A stretch of DNA of 64,000 nt from Tenacibaculum piscium (GTDB taxonomy: Bacteria > Bacteroidota > Bacteroidia > Flavobacteriales > Flavobacteriaceae): contig NZ_JAJGWT010000009.1 of NCBI RefSeq assembly GCF_021390715.1, positions 56,439-120,438 of the forward strand, given 5' to 3'. Below, piece after piece: positions 17,970 to 26,384 of this stretch. The first letter of the stretch is position 1, and the number at the start of each line of letters is the position of its first letter. Both the position numbers and the translations under genes were made by a program. A model generated the notes under the pieces. That model did no database searches, was not told the DNA's origin, and saw only the letters and a program-made list of their open reading frames with translations.

Positions 17970-18016
17970 TAAAATAAAAGAGGGAAAGTTTTAAAAACTT
18001 TCCCTCTTTTATTTTA
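17970..18016. terminator. Bidirectional terminator between the ABC exporter and cca
   Basis: A long, nearly perfect palindrome: AAAATAAAAGAGGGAAAGTT pairs with AACTTTCCCTCTTTTATTTT around a short A-rich loop. It sits in the gap between convergent genes and has T runs on both strands. Confidence 0.85.
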
Positions 18017-18030
18017 TGTATATGTTTTAA

Positions 18031-19452
18031 TTACGCTAATTCTAAGCCTATTTTTTTTCCTTTTGATATCATAAAATCGAAACAAGCTTTATGTTCATTA
18101 GGAATTTCACCTTCTAAAATGGCTTCTTTTATCGCTTCTTTTATCTGACCTATTTCTTTACAAGGTGTTAAATTAAACGCTTTCATAATTTCCTCTCCAG
18201 TAATTGGCGGTTGAAAATTACGCACTTTATCGCGCTCTTCAACTTCTTTAATTTTTTCACGAACAAGCTCGAAATTTTTATGATAACGGCTAAATTTCTT
18301 CGGATTTTTTGTGGTAATATCTGCTTCGCAAAGCGTCATTAATGAATCTACATCATCGCCAGCATCAAAAACCAACCTACGCACCGCAGAATCGGTAACA
18401 TCGCTAGCCAACACAATTGGTCTAGAACTTAACATGACCATTTTCTGAACAAATTTCATTTTATTGTTCAATGGCATTTTTAAGCGTTTAAATAGTTTAT
18501 AAACCATTTTAGACCCTACAAATTCATGTGCATGAAATGTCCAACCTTGTTTTTTATGATAACGTTTTGTTGGAGCTTTTCCAATATCGTGTAATAAAGC
18601 TGCCCAACGTAACCAAACATCTTCTGTGTTTTTGGCAATATTATCAACAACTTCTAAAGTATGATAAAAATTATCTTTATGTTTTTGACCTTCAACTTCC
18701 TCTACTCCTTTTAAAGCAATCAATTCAGGAATAATACGTTCTAATAAACCCGTTTCTTCTAACAATAAAAATCCAACAGAAGGTTTATCCGAAGCTAAAA
18801 TTTTATTTAACTCAACAATTATTCGTTCTTTGGTGATAATATCGATACGCTTTGCATTTTTAGCAATGGCACTTAACGATTCTTGCTCAATAACAAAATT
18901 TAATTGAGACGCAAAACGGATAGCACGCATCATGCGCAACGGATCATCAGAATACGTAATATCAGGATCTAAAGGCGTTTTAATTATTTTAGCTTCTAAA
19001 TCAGAAATACCATCAAAAGGATCTAATAATAATCCAAAAGTATCTTTATTTAAACTTAACGCTAATGCATTTATAGTAAAATCTCGTCTATTTTGATCGT
19101 CTTGTAAAGTACCTGATTCTACTTCTGGATTTCTACTATCTTCGGTATAAGATTCTTTACGTGCGCCTACAAACTCTATTTCAACATCTTTAAAACGTAA
19201 CATGGCTGTTCCATAGGTTTTAAAAACTTGAACTTTTGGTTTATTTGGCAATAAAGAAGCTACTTTTTTTGCTAATTCGATACCGCTACCAACAGCCACT
19301 ACATCGATGTCTTTTGCGGTGCCTCTTTTTAAAATAAAATCACGAACAAAGCCACCAATTACGTAGCTTTCTAGTTGTAATTCTTCGGATGCGTTGCTTA
19401 TATATTGAAATATTTCGGCAGAAATTGCCTCTTTATAGTATTGATTTTGCAT
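18031..19452 (-). CDS. cca: CCA tRNA nucleotidyltransferase with HD domain
   Basis: Adds or repairs the 3'-CCA of tRNAs. The N-terminal class II nucleotidyltransferase head has GGFVRD at 33-38 and the metal ligands DID at 48-50. RRDFTINAL at about 122-130 and the poly(A) polymerase RNA-binding region follow, then an HD domain with LLHDIGK at about 286-292. At 473 aa it is the typical HD-containing bacterial form, so it may also have 2',3'-cyclic phosphodiesterase or phosphatase activity. A CCA-adding enzyme and poly(A) polymerase look alike; CCA is more likely as no other candidate is seen. Only three nucleotides separate it from tsaC. Confidence 0.88.
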   Translation of the reverse strand: MQNQYYKEAISAEIFQYISNASEELQLESYVIGGFVRDFILKRGTAKDIDVVAVGSGIELAKKVASLLPNKPKVQVFKTYGTAMLRFKDVEIEFVGARKESYTEDSRNPEVESGTLQDDQNRRDFTINALALSLNKDTFGLLLDPFDGISDLEAKIIKTPLDPDITYSDDPLRMMRAIRFASQLNFVIEQESLSAIAKNAKRIDIITKERIIVELNKILASDKPSVGFLLLEETGLLERIIPELIALKGVEEVEGQKHKDNFYHTLEVVDNIAKNTEDVWLRWAALLHDIGKAPTKRYHKKQGWTFHAHEFVGSKMVYKLFKRLKMPLNNKMKFVQKMVMLSSRPIVLASDVTDSAVRRLVFDAGDDVDSLMTLCEADITTKNPKKFSRYHKNFELVREKIKEVEERDKVRNFQPPITGEEIMKAFNLTPCKEIGQIKEAIKEAILEGEIPNEHKACFDFMISKGKKIGLELA

Positions 19453-19455
19453 AAA

Positions 19456-20001
19456 TTATTCTCTTATCACATTCACAGAAGTACCCACTACTTTTAATAT
19501 TGTAGAAGATTTTTCGGTTGTCTTATCTTGGTGCAAAGCTACTACATAATCTACACTTTGTAAAATTGCGGTACTTATTTCTGAAAATGTTTTAGGAGTT
19601 GGTTCTCCACTAACATTAGCGGAGGTTGATACGATGGGTTTTCCAAAGGCTTTAATTAATTCTAAACAAAAATCATCTTTGGGTATTCTAATAGCAATGG
19701 TGTTATCGGAAGCAATGGTATTTTTTGCTAAGTTTTTAGGATTCGGATATATAATTGTTGTTGGTTTTTTAGCATTTTCAATAAGCTGAATTGCTAGTTT
19801 TGGAAGTACCTCAACATAATTTTTTAACATTTCTACGGAATCAACTAAAATAATTAAGCTTTTAGATTCAGCCCTATTTTTTAGTTGATATACTTTTTGA
19901 ACAGCCTCAAAATTTGTGGCATCACAACCAATTCCCCAAACCGTATCGGTTGGATAGAGGATTGTTTTGCCTGTTTTTAACATATCAATTATTTCGTTCA
20001 C
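19456..20001 (-). CDS. tsaC: L-threonylcarbamoyladenylate synthase (TsaC/Sua5/YrdC)
   Basis: Makes threonylcarbamoyl-AMP from Thr, bicarbonate and ATP, the first step of the universal t6A37 tRNA modification. The YrdC domain covers nearly all 181 residues. The motif ILYPTDTVWGIGCDA is at about 15-29, with KNRAESKSL next and STSANVSGEPTP near the C-terminus. The short form lacks the Sua5 C-terminal domain, so it is the TsaC type. It lies 34 nt downstream of the Stealth gene and 3 nt upstream of cca. Confidence 0.93.
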   Translation of the reverse strand: MNEIIDMLKTGKTILYPTDTVWGIGCDATNFEAVQKVYQLKNRAESKSLIILVDSVEMLKNYVEVLPKLAIQLIENAKKPTTIIYPNPKNLAKNTIASDNTIAIRIPKDDFCLELIKAFGKPIVSTSANVSGEPTPKTFSEISTAILQSVDYVVALHQDKTTEKSSTILKVVGTSVNVIRE

Positions 20002-20035
20002 TATTTTAATATTTTCAAAATTTATATTATTATTT

Positions 20036-20989
20036 TTAATTATATTTTTTATCTAGCCAATTTAAAATATACGTTAATTTTTCTTTGGGTGCTTGGTCTA
20101 AACTTTGCATATTTAGAAATAATTTATTTTCTTTTTTCGTGAAATTATTTAGTTTAAATTTCAGCCAAAAGAACGTTTTTTTATAATTTTGAAAGTATAT
20201 TAATTGATAATCGCTTTTTAAAACGGCGGTTTTATTTTTTATTTCAATATGATTTGCCAATCCTTGTGGAGTATATTGGTCGGCATTTCTAAATTTATGT
20301 TTTATATTTAAAATTTCAATTGCTTTATTTTCTTTAAAAAAATTCAAAAAAGTTGATTTTCTTAACGCATACGGCACATGATGAAATTTATAATATTTTT
20401 CAAAACCAACTAATTTAGCACTTTTTTCTTGAGCTTTTTTATGTCCTGCTCGTTTTTTCTTTTTATCAGAATTAAACAAGCGTTTGTAAAAAATATTTTC
20501 ATTAAACTTTAGCCATTTCCCTCTAATTACGGGTTTTCCATCTATAAAGAAATCTGAAATTTCAACTTTTCGAAGTAAAAACATATCGTCATTAAAATAA
20601 ATAAAATGCTCTGATAAATTCGGGATATTATATAATTTTGTTTCTATCGGACGGCAATTAAATACGGGTAAAAATTCGGAATCTTCTTTAAAAATTTGCT
20701 CGTGATTTATGATAAAAACATTTTTATATTTCTCTTGGTTTTCTTGATTTTCATCTTGATTTTTCAGAAAATTCGGAATTTGATTATCGGTAACGATATA
20801 AATATTCCGAATAAAAGTAGCATATTTAAGTATCGAATTTACGGTATATTTTATTTCTTCAACTTGGTCGAATCTTGTTCGAAAACCTTTGTTTTTTACT
20901 TGTTTTTTATCTTCTAAAAAAGGTAGTATTTTTTGCTGATGAACCTCATCTTCTCCATCTACCCAAGTAATTACAGCGTCTATTTGCAT
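20036..20989 (-). CDS. Stealth-family sugar-phosphate transferase
   Basis: Stealth proteins are hexose-1-phosphoryltransferases that build phosphodiester-linked surface polysaccharides, as in meningococcal capsule synthesis. The conserved region 1 motif DAVITWVDGED is at residues 4-14. IRNIYIVTDNQIPNFL at about 60-75 and HFIYFNDDMFLL (conserved region 2) at about 125-136 follow. Later, FHHVPYALRKSTF is the likely conserved region 3. No signal peptide. At 317 aa it is shorter than some family members, and conserved region 4 is not obvious. The gene starts 12 nt after the preceding TupA-like gene, so it is cotranscribed with it. Confidence 0.85.
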   Translation of the reverse strand: MQIDAVITWVDGEDEVHQQKILPFLEDKKQVKNKGFRTRFDQVEEIKYTVNSILKYATFIRNIYIVTDNQIPNFLKNQDENQENQEKYKNVFIINHEQIFKEDSEFLPVFNCRPIETKLYNIPNLSEHFIYFNDDMFLLRKVEISDFFIDGKPVIRGKWLKFNENIFYKRLFNSDKKKKRAGHKKAQEKSAKLVGFEKYYKFHHVPYALRKSTFLNFFKENKAIEILNIKHKFRNADQYTPQGLANHIEIKNKTAVLKSDYQLIYFQNYKKTFFWLKFKLNNFTKKENKLFLNMQSLDQAPKEKLTYILNWLDKKYN

Positions 20990-21001
20990 GTTTTTAGTAA
21001 A

Positions 21002-21907
21002 TTAGTTTTTAATAAATTCTGTAATTACTTTATTGTTTTTTAATTCAGGTAACTCGAACATATCACCAATAATTTTATTGTATTTTTCTGGATAAAAATC
21101 TTTTCGTCCATCCCCTGGGTAAAAAGTCATTTCGCCAAAAATTATATGATCTTTAATAGAATAAAAATCGACTCTAACAAAAGGCAAACCTGCCGATAAT
21201 TTTTCAGAAAGTTGTATCATTTCTTGCAATGTATAGGGTTTTTCAAAATCTTCTGAAATAAGTGTTTCAACTGGCGAATCTGAAAAAGGTAATTTTTTAA
21301 AATCAAAATCATAAAAAGCACTCTTATGATTTTCTTCTCTATCTAAATGAACCTCAACAAAAGCAGGTTTTCCATTAAAACAATAAAATTTATAATCGGT
21401 TAAAGAATCTCTATTTTCATCTTTCATAAATTTTTCGGCAATAACACGAGGTTTTACGTCTTTATATGCCCATTCTTGCCCCGTTCTATAATATTGATTT
21501 GTCGATTGCCATTTTCTAATACTTTTTTTAACTTTTGCTAAATCTAAGTTATTTTTATCTTTACAGATTATGTTATAACTACTTGCATGTACGCCTTTTA
21601 GCACAAATTTCTTTGGCAATTTATCAAAATTAATTTCAGAAAATGAATTGTAAACACCGTAACATTCGTTTAAATATTTTGTGCCTATTTTTTCTTTTAC
21701 AAATTCTCTTACGGCATATTTATCAACTAAAATATTTAAAATTTTAGGTTGATAATACATTTTATACCATTGAATTTTCTCATTAAATTCTATTGGGTTT
21801 TCTAAATTTAATTTCTTTTTTGTAAAATATTCATATAAAAAAGGCAAGAATATTTTTTGTGGTAAAAAAGTCATTTTTTTCAAAAAACGTAAAACTGTTC
21901 TATTCAT
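21002..21907 (-). CDS. TupA-like ATP-grasp protein (copy 1)
   Basis: The TupA-like ATP-grasp family is named after TupA of alkaliphilic Bacillus teichuronopeptide synthesis and is common in glycan gene clusters. Members probably ligate or transfer an amino or acyl group using ATP. Visible motifs are FVLKGVHASS (ATP-grasp lysine, about 102-111), EWAYKDVKPR, IAEKFM, TDYKFYCFNG, and PFVRVDFYS with GEMTFYPGDG near residue 265. Length of 301 aa is usual. It is roughly two-thirds identical in the conserved part to the adjacent copy 2, so it arose by tandem duplication. Gap to copy 2 is 12 nt. Confidence 0.83.
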   Translation of the reverse strand: MNRTVLRFLKKMTFLPQKIFLPFLYEYFTKKKLNLENPIEFNEKIQWYKMYYQPKILNILVDKYAVREFVKEKIGTKYLNECYGVYNSFSEINFDKLPKKFVLKGVHASSYNIICKDKNNLDLAKVKKSIRKWQSTNQYYRTGQEWAYKDVKPRVIAEKFMKDENRDSLTDYKFYCFNGKPAFVEVHLDREENHKSAFYDFDFKKLPFSDSPVETLISEDFEKPYTLQEMIQLSEKLSAGLPFVRVDFYSIKDHIIFGEMTFYPGDGRKDFYPEKYNKIIGDMFELPELKNNKVITEFIKN

Positions 21908-21919
21908 ACTTTTTATTTT

Positions 21920-22843
21920 TTAATAACTTTCATTTAAAGGTTGTTTTTTGATTAATTTTTCGCCAGCAGGTATTTTAGGTAATTCAAAATAATCGCCAAT
22001 AATTTTATTGTATTTCTTCGGGTAAAAATCTCTTCTTCCATCACCTGGATAAAAAGTCATTTCACCAAAAATAATTGTATCGTTTACCGAATAAAAATCA
22101 ACTCTAACAAAAGGAAAACTTTCAGATAATTTACCAGCAAGTTCTACCATTTTTGATAAGGTTTGCGGTTTTCGAGAATCTTCTTGAATCAGTTTATCTG
22201 CAGGTGAATCTGAGAAAGGTAATTTTTTAAAATCAAAATCGTAAAAAGCACTTTTATGATTTTTTTCTCTATCTAAGTGAACTTCCAAAAATTTAGGTAT
22301 TCCATTAAAGCAATAAAATTTATAATCAGTTAATGAATCTCTATTTTCATTTTTGATGAATTTCTCAGCAATAATACGAGGTTTTACATCTTTATATGCC
22401 CATTCTTGCCCTGTTCGTTTATATTGATTTTTACGCAACCATTTAGCCATTAAACGCTTTGTTTTAGCTTTATTTAAAGTGGTTTTATCTTTAACAACCA
22501 AATTAATATTACATCCGTGCGTGCCTTTTAATACAAATTGATTTGGTAATTTATCAAAATTAACTTCCGATGGTTTATTAAAAACACCATAACATTCATT
22601 TAAATACTCTTCGCCTATTTTATCTTTTACAAAAGCTCTAACAGCATATTTATCAACAAGAGTATTTAAAATTTTAGGTCTAAAAAAAACTTTATACCAC
22701 GACAATTTCTGATTAAATTCAATTAGATTATCATAATCAAGTTTTTTACCTGAATAATATTCATAATAATGTTTAATATAATAAGGAGCAGGTAAAAATT
22801 TTAATTTCTTAATAATTGTTAACCATAATTTTCTTAAAAACAT
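21920..22843 (-). CDS. TupA-like ATP-grasp protein (copy 2)
   Basis: Paralogue of copy 1 with the same motif order: FVLKGTHGCN, EWAYKDVKPR, IAEKFI, TDYKFYCFNG, the stretch AFYDFDFKKLPFSDSP, and GEMTFYPGDGRRDFYPK near the C-terminus. It is the first gene of the minus-strand run copy 2, copy 1, Stealth, tsaC, cca. A TATTTTTG promoter box lies 22-30 nt upstream and faces a similar box for the divergent GT2. The copies differ most in the middle (TKRLMAKWLRKNQ against VKKSIRKWQSTNQ), which may reflect different substrates. Confidence 0.83.
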   Translation of the reverse strand: MFLRKLWLTIIKKLKFLPAPYYIKHYYEYYSGKKLDYDNLIEFNQKLSWYKVFFRPKILNTLVDKYAVRAFVKDKIGEEYLNECYGVFNKPSEVNFDKLPNQFVLKGTHGCNINLVVKDKTTLNKAKTKRLMAKWLRKNQYKRTGQEWAYKDVKPRIIAEKFIKNENRDSLTDYKFYCFNGIPKFLEVHLDREKNHKSAFYDFDFKKLPFSDSPADKLIQEDSRKPQTLSKMVELAGKLSESFPFVRVDFYSVNDTIIFGEMTFYPGDGRRDFYPKKYNKIIGDYFELPKIPAGEKLIKKQPLNESY

Positions 22844-22865
22844 AAAATGCAGTAATTATTTTGCT

Positions 22866-22904
22866 CAAAAATAATATAAATTAAAAGAATCATGATTATT
22901 TTTG
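22866..22904. promoter_or_regulatory. Divergent promoter boxes (TupA-like operon / GT2)
   Basis: Minus strand TATTTTTG at 22873-22866 faces the TupA-like operon; plus strand TATTTTTG at 22897-22904 faces GT2. Both match TAnnTTTG. The plus box overlaps the in-frame TTG 22902 and touches ATG 22905, so the GT2 start must be ATG 22920. No -33 elements were identified. Confidence 0.5.
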
Positions 22905-22919
22905 ATGCAAATATTTTTT

Positions 22920-23747
22920 ATGAAAACTATTGAAATATCAATAATAATAACCACATACAACGCAACAGCTTGGTTAGAAAAAGTTATTTGGGGATACCAT
23001 CGACAGACCTTTACTAATTTTGAATTAGTTATTGCTGATGATGGCTCAAAACAAGAAACCAAAGAACTTATTGATGCGTTACGCAAAGAAGTTTCTTTTC
23101 TGATAACGCACGTTTGGCATGATGATAATGGTTTTCAAAAGACAATCATTTTAAATAAAGGACTTTTAAAAAGCAAAGGCGAGTATCTTATTATTTCTGA
23201 TGGAGATTGTATTCCTAAAAAAGATTTTGTAGCAACGCACCATAAAATGCGAGAAAAAGGACGTTTTTTATCTGCTGCTTATTTTAAATTACCTTTAAAT
23301 ATTTCTGAATTAATAACCAAAGAAGATATTATTACCCAACGATGTTTCGATATTAATTGGCTTACAAAACACGGTTTAAAAAAAAGTTTCAAAAATAATA
23401 AACTAACTGCCAAAGGATTAAAACAAAAATTATTAAACAAATTCACACCTACAAAACCCACTTGGAATGGTGCAAATTCATCAGCATGGAAAAAAGATAT
23501 TATTGCGGTAAATGGTTTTGATGAACGTATGCAATATGGCGGTTTAGATGTTGAACTTGGTGAGCGATTATGCAACAATAACATCAAACCAAAACAAATA
23601 CGATATAGTGCCGTTACGGTTCATTTAGACCATCCGAGAGGCTACGCAAATCCTGAAAGTTGGAAGCTAAATAATACAATCAGAGAAAATGTTAGAACCA
23701 AAAAAATAACATGGACTGATTACGGTATTATTAAAAAAAATCAATAA
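22920..23747 (+). CDS. GT2 glycosyltransferase with galactosyltransferase-like C-terminal domain
   Basis: The GT-A fold shows TTYNATAWLEKV (about 10-21), ADDGS (about 40-44), and the metal site SDGDCIPKKDF (about 97-107). The C-terminal half has NGANSSAWKKD and GFDERMQYGGLDVELGERL (about 200-220), which is the Glyco_transf_7C signature. Such proteins add a sugar to a growing lipid-linked or surface glycan in the cytoplasm. The start was set by the promoter box that covers the upstream candidates; the length is then 275 aa. Only 2 nt separate it from the GT4 gene. The acceptor and the sugar cannot be named. Confidence 0.87.
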   Translation: MKTIEISIIITTYNATAWLEKVIWGYHRQTFTNFELVIADDGSKQETKELIDALRKEVSFLITHVWHDDNGFQKTIILNKGLLKSKGEYLIISDGDCIPKKDFVATHHKMREKGRFLSAAYFKLPLNISELITKEDIITQRCFDINWLTKHGLKKSFKNNKLTAKGLKQKLLNKFTPTKPTWNGANSSAWKKDIIAVNGFDERMQYGGLDVELGERLCNNNIKPKQIRYSAVTVHLDHPRGYANPESWKLNNTIRENVRTKKITWTDYGIIKKNQ

Positions 23748-23749
23748 AT

Positions 23750-24826
23750 ATGAAAAGTTGCGTGTTGTTTTGCCCTACCGATACTTGGGGAGGAATTGAA
23801 AAAAATGTAGTGGTAAGAGCTAAATTTCTAATAAAAAAAGGCTACAAAGTTTATGTCGTCATTTTAAAAGAAAAATTTCGTGAAAAATATGAAGTAATTC
23901 CCAATATCAACATCATTAATATAAACGCTAGAGGTGGCGATATTAATGCTTTTGTTATTTTTAATTACACCAAAATATTAAAAAAAATAAAACCAGAAGT
24001 TGTTTTTGTTGCCTTAAAAAAAGATTGGTTTTTAGTTTCTTTTGCTTCAAAAATAGCGAAAGTTCCAAGAATCGTTTTATATTTAGGGATTTTACGAAAA
24101 ATCAAAAATAATATTAAATATAAATTTGTTTTCAACACTCTAAAACCAATTGTTCTTGTTAATAGTAATTCTCTTAAAAATGATTTATTAAAAAATACAC
24201 CGTTTTTTAATGATAAAAATTTATACAGAATTTATAACGGCTTTAATCTTCCAGAAATAAAAGGAGCTTCCTTAAATTTAAAAGAAAAATTTAATTTATC
24301 TGAAGATACAGTTATTATTGGCTGTGCAGGAAGATTAAGTAATATGAAAGGTTTTGATTTATTGCCTGAAATTTTAAGTAAATTGCCCGACAATGTTCAT
24401 ATTGTAATTGCAGGTGAAGGAGATGAAAAACAAGAAATTGAAGCTAAAATAAAAAATAAAGGTCTTGAAAATAGGATACACTTTTTAGGACAACTTTCTG
24501 ATATTCATACTTTATTTAGAAGTATCGATTTATTTTTATTATGTTCAAGAAAAGAAGGTATGGCAAATGTTCTTAATGAAGCGCTTAGTCATGGTTTACC
24601 TACTGTTTCAACAAAAGTATCTGGTAGTGAAGAATTATTAGGATATGGTAAATACGGTATTTTAACAGAAATAGAAGATGTTGATGCCATTGCAAAAGGA
24701 TTACAAAAAATCATCGCTAAAGAAATTACTTTTGATAAAAATGAATTACGAAAATGGATACAAGATTCTTTTTCTATGGAACTTTTAGAAACAAAAACCG
24801 AAGAATTATTTTTTGAAAAACTTTAA
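23750..24826 (+). CDS. GT4 glycosyltransferase
   Basis: GT-B fold glycosyltransferase of 358 aa. The N-terminal domain starts with LFCPTDTWGGIEKNV, where the glycine-rich loop contacts the acceptor. The C-terminal donor domain has GCAGRLSNMKGFDLL (about 189-203) and the EX7E-type motif EGMANVLNEALSHGLP (about 270-285). It follows GT2 in the same operon, so the two probably act one after the other on the same glycan. Lipopolysaccharide core or capsule is the likely target. A terminator follows. Confidence 0.9.
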   Translation: MKSCVLFCPTDTWGGIEKNVVVRAKFLIKKGYKVYVVILKEKFREKYEVIPNINIININARGGDINAFVIFNYTKILKKIKPEVVFVALKKDWFLVSFASKIAKVPRIVLYLGILRKIKNNIKYKFVFNTLKPIVLVNSNSLKNDLLKNTPFFNDKNLYRIYNGFNLPEIKGASLNLKEKFNLSEDTVIIGCAGRLSNMKGFDLLPEILSKLPDNVHIVIAGEGDEKQEIEAKIKNKGLENRIHFLGQLSDIHTLFRSIDLFLLCSRKEGMANVLNEALSHGLPTVSTKVSGSEELLGYGKYGILTEIEDVDAIAKGLQKIIAKEITFDKNELRKWIQDSFSMELLETKTEELFFEKL

Positions 24827-24837
24827 GTATACTCAAG

Positions 24838-24875
24838 TAAAAAACGCACAAATAACTAATGATTTGTGCGTTTTT
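24838..24875. terminator. Bidirectional terminator between GT4 and dapD
   Basis: AAAACGCACAAAT pairs perfectly with ATTTGTGCGTTTT around the loop AACTAATG. The hairpin is flanked by A and T runs and lies between convergent genes. Confidence 0.85.
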
Positions 24876-24903
24876 CATTATAAATAAGCCCCTTCAAAAA
24901 ATC

Positions 24904-25719
24904 TTACACCGCAACATCATACTCTCTCAAAGCATCATTTAACGACGTTTTTTTATTGGTACTTTCTTTACGTTTACCAATAATTAAAGCACAAGGAACT
25001 TGAAATTCACCAGCAGCAAACTTCTTAGTATAACTACCAGGAATAACTACTGAACGAGCAGGAACAACTCCTTTCGTTTCAACAGGTGTATCACCAGTAA
25101 CATCTATAATTTTAGTACTCATTGTTAAAACAACATTAGCACCTAAAACCGCTTCTTTTTCTACTCTAACACCTTCAACAACAATACAACGAGAACCGAT
25201 AAAAGCACCATCTTCAATAATTACGGGAGCAGCTTGTAATGGCTCTAAAACACCACCAATTCCTACACCACCTGATAAATGTACATTTTTACCAATCTGT
25301 GCACAAGAACCAACTGTAGCCCAAGTATCAACCATAGTACCTTCATCAACATACGCACCGATATTTACATAACTAGGCATTAAAATTGTTCCGGATGCAA
25401 TGTACGCTCCATGACGTGCAACCGCATTTGGAACGACTCTAATTCCTTTTTCTGCAAAGTTTCTCTTTAATGGAATTTTATCATGATATTCAAAAATACC
25501 CGCCTCTAAAGTTTCCATTTTTTGAATCGGGAAATATAAAACAACCGCTTTTTTTACCCATTCATTTACTTGCCATCCAGAATCGGTTGGTTCTGCTACA
25601 CGTAACGCACCAGAATCTAATAAATCAACCACTTTTCTAATAGCGTTAATAGTTGTTTCTTCTTGTAATAAAGCACGATTTTCCCACGCTTTTTCTATAA
25701 TATCTTGTAATGCTGTCAT
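24904..25719 (-). CDS. dapD: 2,3,4,5-tetrahydropyridine-2,6-dicarboxylate N-succinyltransferase
   Basis: Succinylates tetrahydrodipicolinate in the succinylase branch of lysine and meso-diaminopimelate synthesis, so it also serves peptidoglycan. The helical N-terminal domain (1-100) is followed by a left-handed beta helix of hexapeptide repeats (about 105-230) with ASGTILMPSYVNIGAYVDEG and GGVGIGGVLEPLQAAPVIIE. The length of 271 aa fits DapD trimers. No other dap gene is present. A clean promoter box is found 23-31 nt upstream. Confidence 0.95.
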   Translation of the reverse strand: MTALQDIIEKAWENRALLQEETTINAIRKVVDLLDSGALRVAEPTDSGWQVNEWVKKAVVLYFPIQKMETLEAGIFEYHDKIPLKRNFAEKGIRVVPNAVARHGAYIASGTILMPSYVNIGAYVDEGTMVDTWATVGSCAQIGKNVHLSGGVGIGGVLEPLQAAPVIIEDGAFIGSRCIVVEGVRVEKEAVLGANVVLTMSTKIIDVTGDTPVETKGVVPARSVVIPGSYTKKFAAGEFQVPCALIIGKRKESTNKKTSLNDALREYDVAV

Positions 25720-25742
25720 CCTTTAATTATTAAAATTTTATG

Positions 25743-25750
25743 CAAATATA
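25743..25750 (-). promoter_or_regulatory. -7 promoter box of dapD
   Basis: The minus strand reads TATATTTG, matching TAnnTTTG, 23 nt before the dapD ATG. A weak TTCG lies 22 nt upstream as a possible -33 element. Confidence 0.5.
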
Positions 25751-25920
25751 AAGCCTCTATAGCTATTGTATGCGAAGATACATTTTTTAAACAAATGCTT
25801 TTTTCTTGTTTAAATTATAGGGTTGCCTTTTTTATCCGAAGAAAAAAAATTGTAAAAAAATTATATCAGAATAATATTTTATAAAAAATTAAACTTTATG
25901 TTTGTGAAAAATAAAAACAT

Positions 25921-26331
25921 TTGGGACGAGTTTTAGCCATCGATTTTGGTAAAAAAAGAACAGGAATTGCTGTTACTGACGAATTACAAATTATAGCATC
26001 AGGATTAACCACCGTTAATACAAAAGAACTAATTCCTTTTTTAAAAGACTATGTAAAAAAAGAAAATGTAAGCTTATTTATCATCGGAAAACCAAAGCAA
26101 ATGGATAATTCCGACAGCCAAAGTGAAGCCTTAATTCTTCCATTTTTAGAAAAATTAACAAAAGCGATTCCAAATATCCCTGCAAAAAGAGAAGACGAAC
26201 GTTTTACTTCAAAAATGGCGTTTCAAACTATGATTGATAGCGGACTCAACAAAAAACAACGTCAAAACAAGGCTTTAGTCGATGAAATAAGCGCTACAAT
26301 CATCTTGCAGTCGTATTTATACAACAAATAA
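25921..26331 (+). CDS. ruvX: Putative Holliday junction resolvase / 16S pre-rRNA nuclease RuvX (YqgF)
   Basis: RNase H-fold nuclease that in E. coli matures the 5' end of 16S rRNA and is also described as a Holliday junction resolvase. The first acidic residue is D8 in AIDFGKKRTGIAV, followed by a conserved glutamate in REDERFTS and aspartate in VDEISATIIL. At 136 aa it is of normal length. The start codon is TTG: an in-frame TAA lies two codons upstream and the first residues (MGRVLAIDFG) match the family's usual start, so no ATG start is possible. It heads the run def, DUF5606, mazG. Confidence 0.92.
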   Translation: MGRVLAIDFGKKRTGIAVTDELQIIASGLTTVNTKELIPFLKDYVKKENVSLFIIGKPKQMDNSDSQSEALILPFLEKLTKAIPNIPAKREDERFTSKMAFQTMIDSGLNKKQRQNKALVDEISATIILQSYLYNK

Positions 26332-26384
26332 TTTTATACATAAACGATTCTTTGTATTTTCGTACTCTTAAAATTTAAAAACAC

